A DNA stretch of 64,000 bases from Azospirillum brasilense (GTDB lineage: Bacteria > Pseudomonadota > Alphaproteobacteria > Azospirillales > Azospirillaceae), in NCBI RefSeq assembly GCF_005222205.1, contig NZ_CP032345.1, positions 1,427,501-1,491,500 of the forward strand. The letters are read 5' to 3'. Positions 55,214-62,345 of the stretch are shown piece after piece. A model generated the notes under the pieces. It made no database searches. It was given only the letters and a program-made list of their open reading frames with translations, and had not been told where the DNA came from. Position 1 is the first letter of the stretch; each line of letters opens with the position of its first letter. The translations under genes were made by a program, and so were the position numbers.

Positions 55214-56054
55214 GACGGCTCGTCCGGCGGGTGCGCCGGCTGCCGGTCAGTCTGCTGCTGGGCGGGCTGCTCACCGCGCTGGTGGTCGGGGCGGCGCTGC
55301 TGTCGCTGGTCTGGACGCCCTTCCCGGCGGAACAGGTGCGGGTGGTCGCCCGGCTGCGCCCGCCGGGGCCGGTCCATTGGCTGGGCACCGACCATTTCGG
55401 GCGCGACGTCTTCTCGATGATCCTGGTCGGCGCGCGCAACTCGCTGGCCGTTGGGGCGGCGGCGGTGGCGCTGGGCGCTGTGCTGGGCGTGCCGCTGGGG
55501 CTGGCCGCCTCGGCCTGGGGGCGCTGGGGGACGAGGCGGTGGCCCGGCTGGGCGACCTGCTGTTCGCCTTTCCCGCGGTGCTGACGGCGATCCTGCTGAC
55601 GGCGGCGCTGGGGGCGGGGGCGGTGAACGTCGTGCTGGCGCTCGGCCTGTTCAACGCCGCGGTCTTCGCGCGGGTGGCGCGCGGAGCGGCGCTGGCCGTG
55701 TGGCGGCGGGACTTCGTGCGGGCGGCGCTGGCGCTGGGGCGCGGGCCGCTGTCGGTGACGCTGGTGCATGTGCTGCCCAACATCGCCGGGGTGGTGATCG
55801 TTCAGGGGACGGTGCTGTTCGCCGTGGCGGTGCTGAACGAGGCGGCGCTGAGCTATCTGGGGCTGGGCATCCAGCCGCCCTCGCCCTCCTGGGGCAAGAT
55901 GCTGGGCGACGCGCAGACCTTCCTGTTCACCGCCCCCCTCCAGGCGATCTTTCCGGGGGCGGCCATCGCGGTCACGGTGCTGGGGCTGAACCTGCTGGGC
56001 GACGGTCTGCGCGACGCGCTCGACCCGCGCCACCGCTCGGCGGGGCTGCTGTAG
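55210..56054 (+). pseudogene. ABC transporter permease (DppC-type), frameshifted
   Basis: Reading starts at ATG 55210 (MRRLVRRVRRLPVSLLLGG) and is intact through GLAASAWGRWG, near 55530. The rest of the protein, from DEAVARLGDLLFAFPAVLTAI through the EAA loop to ALDPRHRSAGLL, is in the next frame. Adding one G to the G5 run at about 55525-55530 restores one frame of roughly 281 codons. The mutation is in the middle of the permease, so the transporter cannot work unless the frameshift is a sequencing artefact or is bypassed. No ATPase gene follows; gpt is convergent. Confidence 0.85.
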
Positions 56055-56068
56055 ACGTGACCGCCTGG

Positions 56069-56101
56069 ACTTGACACAAGGCACGCAGCCTTGTGTCAAG
56101 T
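56069..56101. terminator. Perfect palindrome between convergent dppC-type and gpt genes
   Basis: ACTTGACACAAGGC, loop ACGCA, GCCTTGTGTCAAGT: a perfect 14-base stem with a five-base loop. It sits between two convergent genes with 15-18 bases either side, so it probably stops both transcripts, although there is no uridine run. It may be factor-dependent or an operator. Confidence 0.6.
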
Positions 56102-56118
56102 GTCAACCGGGCAATCGG

Positions 56119-56619
56119 TCAGGCGCCGCGGTGCTGCTTGGCGATCGGCTGGGAGAATTGCAGCTCGATGTCCCAGGGGAAGTGGATCCAGGTGTCCTGG
56201 CTCACCTCGGTGATGAAGGTGTCGACCAGCGGGCGGCCCAGCGGCTTGGCGTAGACGGTGGCGAAATGCGCCTTGGGCAGCATCTTGCGCACGATCACCG
56301 CGGTCTTCCCGGTGTCGACCAGATCGTCGATGATCAGCCAGCCTTCGCCTTCCCCGGCGTTGGCGCCCTCCACGCCCTTCAGCACCATCGCCTCGCGCTG
56401 GTTCTGGTGGTCGTAGCTGGAGACGCAGACGGTGTCGATCATGCGCAGCTCCAGTTCGCGCGCGATGATGGCCGCCGGGACGAGACCGCCGCGGGTGATG
56501 GCGATGATGCCCTTCCAGGGACCCTTGTCGATCAGGCGCCAGGCCAACGCCTTGGCGTTGCGGTGAAGCTCCTCCCACGACACCGGGAAGTGCTTGTTGA
56601 ACGGAACGGCTTCTGGCAC
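56119..56619 (-). CDS. gpt: Xanthine phosphoribosyltransferase
   Basis: A 166-residue purine-salvage enzyme that converts xanthine or guanine plus PRPP to the nucleotides. The PRPP motif is [15 protein letters not shown], with the [23 protein letters not shown] beginning typical of Gpt. The GTG start at 56619 is preferred because GGAG lies nine bases upstream and the protein then starts like known Gpt; the frame extends to a TTG at 56661 without a ribosome site. Slightly longer than E. coli Gpt (152). Confidence 0.9.
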   Translation of the reverse strand: MPEAVPFNKHFPVSWEELHRNAKALAWRLIDKGPWKGIIAITRGGLVPAAIIARELELRMIDTVCVSSYDHQNQREAMVLKGVEGANAGEGEGWLIIDDLVDTGKTAVIVRKMLPKAHFATVYAKPLGRPLVDTFITEVSQDTWIHFPWDIELQFSQPIAKQHRGA

Positions 56620-56789
56620 GGCTATGGACTCCGAAAGAAACGTGCGCCGCTTATACCGCAAGCCCCACCGCCGGGCAATCGACCGCGTGAAAAGGCGAAA
56701 AAAGGTCTTGCAGCCCGGAATCCTTTTGAGTAAGTTGCGCGCCTCGACGACGGACGGTCACCGCCGCCGCCGGGAAGACAAACAGGAAT

Positions 56790-56866
56790 GCGCCCGTAGC
56801 TCAGCTGGATAGAGCACCAGACTACGAATCTGGGGGTCAGGAGTTCGAATCTCTTCGGGCGCGCCA
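56790..56866 (+). tRNA. tRNA-Arg (anticodon ACG)
   Basis: A 77-base tRNA with encoded CCA. The acceptor stem GCGCCCG pairs with CGGGCGC, discriminator G. The D arm contains GCTCAGCTGGATAGAGC; the anticodon stem CCAGA/TCTGG encloses CTACGAA, giving anticodon ACG (read as inosine-CG, for CGU, CGC and CGA). The T arm has the GTTCGAATC loop. A terminator follows at 56888-56910. Confidence 0.97.
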
Positions 56867-56887
56867 TTCCTTCCGGTCTGCACAAGA

Positions 56888-56910
56888 AAGCCGCCCTTAG
56901 GCGGCTTTTC
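56888..56910 (+). terminator. Terminator of tRNA-Arg
   Basis: AAGCCGCC, loop CTTA, GGCGGCTT then TTC: a clean intrinsic terminator 22 bases after the tRNA. Confidence 0.85.
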
Positions 56911-56943
56911 TGCTTTCTGGCGTTTGCCGCAAGGGAGGTTCCC

Positions 56944-57123
56944 TCAGCGGCTTTTCTTTTTCTGCGCCGGGCGTTTCGCCTTGGGCGGTTTGGTCATGGC
57001 GTTGAACAGGGCGGTCTGGTTGCGCCGGGCGGCGGCGTTGAACAGGCCGCTCCAGAAACCGATCGCCTGACTGGCCGACCGGTTGGCCATGGACAGCCAG
57101 ATGCTGTGTGGTGTCCCCTTCAT
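56944..57123 (-). CDS. Small 59-residue protein with basic tail
   Basis: A 59-residue protein with a strong ribosome site (GGGGGAAG). The first part can form an amphipathic helix (SASQAIGFWSGLFNAAARRNQTALFNAM) split by short turns, and the last part is Lys/Arg/Pro-rich (PPKAKRPAQKKKSR), a histone-like tail. The combination resembles small phasin or PHA-granule proteins with DNA-binding tails, but similarity is too short to be sure. Its convergent partner is the tRNA. Confidence 0.5.
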   Translation of the reverse strand: MKGTPHSIWLSMANRSASQAIGFWSGLFNAAARRNQTALFNAMTKPPKAKRPAQKKKSR

Positions 57124-57184
57124 GCTTCCCCCTTTCGAAAGCCCCGCCGATGAATCTCGGCGAGGGGTCAACAGCGCGGTGCGG

Positions 57185-57391
57185 TCAAGCTCCCGCGACG
57201 ATCGCGCGGCGATGGCGGACCCGCGTCCAGGACATGGTCAGGCCGACCCGCTCGGCGCAGCCATAATGCCAGGGGCGGTTCTCGCTATCGCCGGCCCAAT
57301 GCGGTTCCCCGGCCCGCAAAGGTTTCCCGCAATGGCAACAGGTGGGTGGCGCGGGAAGACGTGCGGCGTCCCGTTTCGTCAGCTGGGTCAT
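57185..57391 (-). CDS. Small Cys-rich protein, probable zinc ribbon
   Basis: A 68-residue protein with a CxxC pair (CCHCGKPL) and a distant HYGC motif (WHYGCAERV), consistent with a single zinc site. It is otherwise without known domain. An alternative ATG lies at 57403. Neither has a strong ribosome site, so expression is uncertain. Confidence 0.4.
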   Translation of the reverse strand: MTQLTKRDAARLPAPPTCCHCGKPLRAGEPHWAGDSENRPWHYGCAERVGLTMSWTRVRHRRAIVAGA

Positions 57392-57794
57392 AGGGCATCT
57401 CATCCAGAGCGTCTTATTCCAGGAGGCGTCTCAGGCACGGCGTTTCGGGAAGGCACGGCGTCGAGAAGCGTGTGTTTGGGCAGGTATTCTTGGGCGTGTC
57501 ATCTTGCGGTGCGAAGAATGACCGCCCGGCCGTCCCGGGGAAACGTCGCAAAGGTGAAATGCCCATGGGGTGCCCCCGACCACAGGGGTATGCCCATGGT
57601 CAGGCCACAGGTCGCGAGATCGTTGGCATTAAACGCTTTTTGCCCTTATCGCGAATCGCTGCCGCGGGACGGTGCGCCCACTCTTGATCACACCCCGATT
57701 CACAGCCGGTTAACCATCCGAGCCTAGCGTCCGCCCCCTTCGTCGCGGCTTTTTGCTGCGGCGCAGCATTTTCCGAAGGGTGAAGGCGTTATCC
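57392..57794. other. Long intergenic region, no gene seen
   Basis: About 400 bases between divergent genes. Three in-frame possibilities exist but have no ribosome site, no domain and odd composition, so I reject them. Near 57565-57602 the word GCCCATGG occurs twice in a short space (a local direct repeat, with CCCCGACCACAGGGG between). A promoter for the YgjV-like gene should lie near its 3' end. Confidence 0.4.
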
Positions 57795-58346
57795 ATGATT
57801 TTCCTGTTGCACCACCTGCCGTCCCTGTCGCTGGTCGCGGTGAGCGGGCTTGCCGGTCTGGCGTTGGGCGTCCTGTCCACGCTGCTGCAGGACCGGCGGG
57901 CGATCCTGACCGCGCAGGCCGGGGCCGGCGCGCTGTTCGTGGTTCACTTCTTCGCCCTGGGCGCCCATACGGGCACGCTGATGTGCGCGCTCGGCCTTGT
58001 GCAGATGGCCGCCGCCTATCCGGATCGGCGCCCGCGCTGGCTGCGCGCGCTGTTCGCCCTGACCGTCCCGGCGGCGCTGGCCGTCGCGGCGGCGACGTGG
58101 CAGGGACCGATGTCCGCCCTGTCGGCCACGGGCTTCATCCTGGGCACCATCGGACGCTGGCAGAGCACGGTCGGGCGGATGCGCCTGTTCTTCCTGTCCT
58201 CGACGGTGGTGGGGGCCGGCCACAACGCGCTGGCCGGCTCGGCCTTCGGGCTGGCGTCGGACGCGCTGACCCTGTCGGGCCATCTGCTCAGCCTGTGGCG
58301 CGCCCGCCCGCCGGTCCGCCGCCGGGCGATGCTGACGGCGCATTGA
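57795..58346 (+). CDS. YgjV-family inner membrane protein
   Basis: A 183-residue integral membrane protein with five or six helices, resembling the YgjV family of unknown function. The beginning is hydrophobic (MIFLLHHLPSLSLVAVSGLAG), and the C-terminal helix region ends in ARPPVRRRAML. The GAAGG ribosome site is 11 bases before the ATG. The frame is open further upstream. No functional partner is near. Confidence 0.7.
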   Translation: MIFLLHHLPSLSLVAVSGLAGLALGVLSTLLQDRRAILTAQAGAGALFVVHFFALGAHTGTLMCALGLVQMAAAYPDRRPRWLRALFALTVPAALAVAAATWQGPMSALSATGFILGTIGRWQSTVGRMRLFFLSSTVVGAGHNALAGSAFGLASDALTLSGHLLSLWRARPPVRRRAMLTAH

Positions 58347-58403
58347 GATATGGGAACCGCGCCGGGGAGGATGCCCCGGCGCGGCTTTGACGCTGCGTTC
58401 CGA

Positions 58404-58919
58404 TCAGCGCTTCGCTTCGGCGGTGCCGGCGGTTTCCCGGCGCTCCAGATAAGTCTTGGTGAGCTGCGGCAGGCGCTGCTCCAGCCACGCCGCCATTTCC
58501 AGTTCCTCGTCCAGGCTCGGCTGCAGCATGCGGGCGATCTCCGGCTCCCCGGCCTGCTCCGCGGCGGAGATCAGGGCGCGGTAGTTGGCGATCTCGAAAT
58601 GCTCGAAGGAATAGTCGAAGATCGACGCCTTCACGATTTCGTCGGATGCCACGACGCCGGACAGCGACTGGGCGTTGCCGATCAGCATGGCGACGCCGGT
58701 CTTGATGGCCGAGGTGTCGGTGCCCAGACGCTGCAGGCACTGCTTCAGCCGGTCGGCCTGCCGGTTCGACACCTCGATGTGCTCCTGCACCTTGGCGAGG
58801 ACGTCCGGGTAGTTCTTGATGCGCTCCGCCTGACGCTCCAGCATCTCGACGGCCTGGCTTTCCATGGCGTGGGCGTCGCGGAGCCAGTCGATCAGGGTTT
58901 CCTTGGTGGTGTTGGCCAC
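58404..58919 (-). CDS. YciE/DUF892-family ferritin-like stress protein
   Basis: A 171-residue four-helix-bundle protein of the DUF892 (YciE-like) family. It begins ETLIDWLRDAHAMESQAVEMLERQ, with conserved Glu and His residues that may bind metal, and has FEHFEIANYRALI and DEELEMAAWLEQRLPQL. Members are induced by general stress in many bacteria. It is divergent from the DUF2383-family gene, and the two are probably part of one stress regulon. Confidence 0.85.
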   Translation of the reverse strand: MANTTKETLIDWLRDAHAMESQAVEMLERQAERIKNYPDVLAKVQEHIEVSNRQADRLKQCLQRLGTDTSAIKTGVAMLIGNAQSLSGVVASDEIVKASIFDYSFEHFEIANYRALISAAEQAGEPEIARMLQPSLDEELEMAAWLEQRLPQLTKTYLERRETAGTAEAKR

Positions 58920-59045
58920 AGATCCTCTCCCTCGTTGCGTTATCGGACAGTCCGTTGGGGATGGACCGACAACAGGCGGAGCAGCGGTTCGTCACCATCG
59001 GACGATGCAGACCAACCCAACAGGGGCACCCTTCGTATGCATCAA

Positions 59046-59070
59046 GGAACCTTCACCGGAGCGGCAGGTT
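59046..59070 (+). promoter_or_regulatory. Candidate EcfG general-stress promoter
   Basis: GGAAC (59046-59050), 17 bases, GTT (59068-59070). The alphaproteobacterial general stress sigma factor EcfG recognises GGAAC with 16-17 bases to GTT. Transcription would begin near 59076 and the gene starts at 59110, a normal leader. The gene class (stress bundle) supports it, but the word is short. Confidence 0.6.
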
Positions 59071-59109
59071 TTCAAGTGGTTGGGCAGCCTGCCAGGGGAG
59101 GAACCGGCC

Positions 59110-59577
59110 ATGTCGGCAAATGAACCGGCCGTGATGGGAAAAGACCAGATCGTCGATACCCTCAACGATCTGATCCGCATCGTCGAGGACAGCCACGAAG
59201 CCTATCGTCAGGCCGCGGAAGCCTTGGAAGACGAGGATCTGAAGGCCCTGTTCAACGACTTGGCGGCCCAGCGCGGCGCCATCGTGCGCGAGGTGCAGCG
59301 CCTCGTCGCCGAACAGGGCGGGGCGCCGGACATGGGCGGCACCGTGATGGGCGGGGCGCACCGCTTCTTTTTGGAACTCAAGAACAACGTGCTGGGGCAG
59401 GACCGCGAGGCGATCCTCGCCGAGGTGCAGCGCGGCGAGGGCGAATGCGTCCGCGCCTACGAGGAAGCCCTGGCCAAGGAGCTGCCTCTGCCGATCACCG
59501 CGGTGGCGGTCCAGCATCTCGACCGCATCCGCGCCGACCGCGACCGCATGACCCTACTGCGCGGTGCCGCGGCCTGA
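59110..59577 (+). CDS. DUF2383/PA2169-family four-helix-bundle protein
   Basis: A 155-residue protein of the DUF2383 (PA2169-type) ferritin-like family. It has the words DTLNDLIRIVEDSHEAYRQAAEAL and RGEGECVRAYEEALA, with Glu/His residues positioned as in the family. Its role is unknown, probably stress protection. The ribosome site GGGGAGG is strong. A GGAAC-N17-GTT box lies upstream. Confidence 0.85.
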   Translation: MSANEPAVMGKDQIVDTLNDLIRIVEDSHEAYRQAAEALEDEDLKALFNDLAAQRGAIVREVQRLVAEQGGAPDMGGTVMGGAHRFFLELKNNVLGQDREAILAEVQRGEGECVRAYEEALAKELPLPITAVAVQHLDRIRADRDRMTLLRGAAA

Positions 59578-59606
59578 TCTGGGATTCCTGACGAAGAGGT
59601 AGAACG

Positions 59607-59801
59607 TTACTCCGCGGCGGCAGACTGCCGGTTCTCAAGATCGGCCAGCAGGGCGCGTTTTTGGCCGGCGTCCATGTGCTTCCAGCCGCGGATCTCCTCC
59701 AGGGTGCGCAGGCAGCCGATGCAATAGGCGCGGTCGGCTGTCAGCTTGCACACGCTGACGCAGGGTGACTGGACGAACTCGGTCTCGGTGGGCTGGGTCA
59801 T
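59607..59801 (-). CDS. DUF1289-family small protein
   Basis: A 64-residue protein with the Cys pattern SPCVSVCKLTADRAYCIGCLRTLEEI. Four cysteines, in two pairs, suggest a metal site. The family is widespread and uncharacterised. The ATG at 59801 is chosen because the family begins just before SPC. Confidence 0.85.
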   Translation of the reverse strand: MTQPTETEFVQSPCVSVCKLTADRAYCIGCLRTLEEIRGWKHMDAGQKRALLADLENRQSAAAE

Positions 59802-59993
59802 TCCGGAATCCAGATGAATGCGGGGCAGTGCGCGGTGGCCGGCGGCGTGGCGCTGGCGCCGCTCCGTCCGGCCGGGCCGGAAGTGCCCGCTCTTGCGGCA
59901 TTTCGGCGCTTTTGACAAGCCCCACCGACACCATCGGTTATTTTTCCGCAACAATGGGGAGAGCGGATTTCCGTAGATCAACCTACAAGCCAT

Positions 59994-60027
59994 GAATTCG
60001 CCAGGAAAATGCCGGAAAGGCGAATTC
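59994..60027. repeat. 9-base inverted repeat GAATTCGCC/GGCGAATTC
   Basis: A perfect pair of arms (59994-60002 and 60019-60027) with a 16-base loop, followed by TTC. It could be a weak terminator or an operator in the region before the VWA gene. Confidence 0.6.
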
Positions 60028-60036
60028 TTCAGACAA

Positions 60037-60105
60037 GAAATCTCCCAAATTGGCGTTCAGAACTGTGGTCCGCGGTGTTCCGTGGAGTCCAACGAGGGAG
60101 ATTTC
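60037..60105 (+). promoter_or_regulatory. Inverted repeat that can mask the ribosome site of the VWA gene
   Basis: GAAATCTCCC (60037-60046) and GGGAGATTTC (60096-60105) are a perfect 10-base pair. The right arm contains the GGGAG ribosome site and ends one base before the GTG start. TTGG (60050-60053) and CCAA (60089-60092) can extend the stem after a three-base internal loop. If the leader is transcribed, the folded form would hide the start site. I see no ligand-binding structure of a known riboswitch. Confidence 0.6.
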
Positions 60106-60106
60106 G

Positions 60107-61723
60107 GTGAAGCGAAGGTCGGTGGGGATTCTGCTCGGCGCGATGGCGCTGGCGACGGTGTTGACGGCTTGCGGGGTGCCCCCCCAGGCGCCGATGTCGG
60201 CGATGCCGCCCGGCGGCGGCCCGGGATACCCGGCGTCCGCCCCCGCGCCCTCCACAAGACAGCCGTATTTCAACGCGGAGGTTGCCGCCGCAGCGCCGGG
60301 GCGGTTCAACACGGCGTCGCCGAACGGTTTCGTGCCGGTGGCCGAGGCGCCTGTCTCCACCTTTTCCGCCGATGTGGACACGGCGTCCTACGCGGTGGTC
60401 CGCCGCCTGCTGAACGAAGGGCACCCCATCCCCTTCCCTGTCTTGCGGGTGGAGGAGATGGTCAACTACTTCCACTACGATTACCCGCGCCCGGAGTCGC
60501 CCGCCGCTCCCTTTCGCCCGACGGTGGCGGTCTATCCGTCCCCCTGGACGGAGGGCGCGCGCATCCTGCACATCGGCATCCGCGCCTACGACGTCGCCCG
60601 CAGGCAAAGACCCGCGCTGAACCTCGTCTTCCTGGTGGACGTGTCGGGCTCCATGGCGCCGCAAGACCGGTTGCCGCTGCTGAAGCAGGCGCTGTTGATG
60701 CTGGTGGACGATCTGCGTCCGGACGACCATGTGGCCATCGTCAGCTACGCCGCCAACAGCGGCGTGGTGCTGGAGCCCACCGCCGGAACGGACAAGGAAA
60801 CCATCCGCGCGGCGATCCAGGGGCTGACGACGGGTGGCCTCACCGCGGGCGACGGTGGAATCCAGGCAGCCTATGCGCTGGCGGAGAGGAATTTCGACAA
60901 GACGGCGGTCAATCGGGTGGTGATCGGCACCGATGGCGATTTCAACGTGGGGATCGTCGATCCGAAGGAGTTGGAGGCGCTGATCGCGGAGAAGCGGAAG
61001 ACCGGCGTCTATCTGTCGGTCCTCGGCGTCGGGCTGGGCAACCTCAACGACGTGGTAATGCAGCGGCTCGCCCAGGCGGGCAACGGCAACGCGGCCTATA
61101 TCGACGGCATGCAGGAGGCCAAGAAGGTCCTGCGCGACGAGTTGTCCTCCACCATGGTGCCGGTCGCCGACAATGTGAAGTTCCAGATCGAGTTCAACCC
61201 GGCCCTGGTCGGGCAGTACCGGCTGATCGGCTATGAAACGCGGGCGCTGCGCCGCGAGGATTTCAACAATGACCGGGTGGACGCGGGCGACGTCGGCGCC
61301 GGCCATGCGGTGACCGCGCTCTATGAGTTCCTGCCGCCGGGGGCCAGGGGCAAGGGCGTCGATCCGCTGCGCTACGAAGCCAGCCATAAGGTCAAGACGA
61401 CCAGGGATGCGGCAAACGCGGACGAGTTCGGTTTCCTGCGCCTGCGCTACACGCTGCCCGGTCAGTCAAAAAGCCGGCTGATCGAGCGCCCCATCCGAAA
61501 AGGCGCGGCCCTGGCCTCCGTCGAGGCCGCTCCCGCCGAGGCCCGCTTCGCCCTGGCGGTGGCATCCTTCGCCGGAAAGCTGCGCAGCGAGGGAGGCGGC
61601 GAGACGATGTCCTACGCGCAGATCGCCGATCTGGCGCGCGGCGCCCGCGGGGCCGACCCCCACGGCACGCGCGCCGAGTTCATCCGCCTCGTCGAACTGG
61701 CGGGCAGCCGGGCCGCGCGGTGA
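60107..61723 (+). CDS. YfbK-like lipoprotein with von Willebrand factor A domain
   Basis: A 538-residue lipoprotein. The N-terminal signal ends at the lipobox LTAC (Cys about residue 23), so it is anchored to a membrane. A YfbK-type N-terminal domain (about 60-150) leads to the VWA domain, whose metal site is intact (DVSGSM, with Thr/Asp in IGTDGDFN). A DUF3520-like C-terminal domain follows from about residue 400. VWA domains bind partner proteins through a metal ion. The start is GTG at 60107 because GAGGGAG lies at the right distance; the frame is open further upstream. The leader can fold over this ribosome site. Confidence 0.88.
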   Translation: MKRRSVGILLGAMALATVLTACGVPPQAPMSAMPPGGGPGYPASAPAPSTRQPYFNAEVAAAAPGRFNTASPNGFVPVAEAPVSTFSADVDTASYAVVRRLLNEGHPIPFPVLRVEEMVNYFHYDYPRPESPAAPFRPTVAVYPSPWTEGARILHIGIRAYDVARRQRPALNLVFLVDVSGSMAPQDRLPLLKQALLMLVDDLRPDDHVAIVSYAANSGVVLEPTAGTDKETIRAAIQGLTTGGLTAGDGGIQAAYALAERNFDKTAVNRVVIGTDGDFNVGIVDPKELEALIAEKRKTGVYLSVLGVGLGNLNDVVMQRLAQAGNGNAAYIDGMQEAKKVLRDELSSTMVPVADNVKFQIEFNPALVGQYRLIGYETRALRREDFNNDRVDAGDVGAGHAVTALYEFLPPGARGKGVDPLRYEASHKVKTTRDAANADEFGFLRLRYTLPGQSKSRLIERPIRKGAALASVEAAPAEARFALAVASFAGKLRSEGGGETMSYAQIADLARGARGADPHGTRAEFIRLVELAGSRAAR

Positions 61724-61743
61724 CGGCGGTCATCGCCTGAAAA

Positions 61744-61774
61744 GGAAACGGGGCGGCACCGGGCCGCCCCGTTC
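61744..61774. terminator. Bidirectional terminator between VWA and ferritin-like genes
   Basis: AACGGGGCGGC, loop ACCGG, GCCGCCCCGTT between two convergent genes. Strong stem with short A/T flanks, likely serving both directions. Confidence 0.7.
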
Positions 61775-61811
61775 CTGAACCTCAAGGCGTTCCGCCCCAC
61801 GCTCAGACGTT

Positions 61812-62345
61812 TCAGTCGGAGATGTTGGGCGGATCGGGATCGTCCGACCAGTCGTCCTTCGGGGCCGGGTAGCGCTCCAGCCACTTGCGGACCAGGGCGA
61901 CGTGGCCGGCCTCCTCCTCCGCGAACTCGCGGGCGAGGCGGGCCACCTCCGGGTCCTTGGTCTCGGCGGCGACCGAGGCGTAATAGTTGTTGCCCTGATG
62001 CTCGCTCAGCAGCGCCATCTTCAGCGCGTGGTGCGGCTTCATCAGGTAATGGGCGTTCTCGAAGGCCGCGGCCTCCGGCGACTCGGTGGTGGCGTCCCAC
62101 TGGAACTCCCAGGGGGCGACCTTGGGCAGCGGGCCGAATTCCCGGGCGATCTGCTTGACCTCCTCGGCGTGCTTGCCCGAATAGGTGGCCAGATCGCGGA
62201 ACAGCTTGGCGACCTCCACATTGTTGTGGGCCTCCATGCTGTCGGCCAGCTCGGTGTAGCGCTCCGCCGCCTCGATCTCCAGGGCCAGCGCGTGGGCGAG
62301 GAACAGGCCGACGTTGGCGGCCCCGTTCAGCACTTTCGTCTTCAT
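61812..62345 (-). CDS. Ferritin-like (rubrerythrin-type) protein downstream of korB
   Basis: A 177-residue protein whose first helix carries EIEAAERYTELADSM, followed by Glu/His pairs in KHAEEVKQ and EEEAGHVALVRKW, the diiron ligand pattern of ferritin-like proteins. No rubredoxin domain is seen. Its start overlaps the korB stop by four bases (ATGA), so it is translated with the ferredoxin oxidoreductase. It may protect that oxygen-sensitive enzyme by consuming peroxide or storing iron, which is an inference. Confidence 0.85.
   Translation of the reverse strand: MKTKVLNGAANVGLFLAHALALEIEAAERYTELADSMEAHNNVEVAKLFRDLATYSGKHAEEVKQIAREFGPLPKVAPWEFQWDATTESPEAAAFENAHYLMKPHHALKMALLSEHQGNNYYASVAAETKDPEVARLAREFAEEEAGHVALVRKWLERYPAPKDDWSDDPDPPNISD

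Larger units (their letters stand above)
59802..60106. other. Structured intergenic region upstream of the VWA lipoprotein gene
   Basis: Contains two inverted repeats described separately, 59994-60027 and 60037-60105. The latter includes the ribosome site of the following gene. Around 59940-59955 the sequence is AT-rich (TTATTTTTCCGCAACAATGG) and could be part of a promoter. No gene is seen. Confidence 0.55.

Noticed and set aside
57472..57687. Short plus-strand frame in the long gap before the YgjV-like gene
   Set aside because: No ribosome site, no hydrophobic segment or domain, and an unusual mix of residues.
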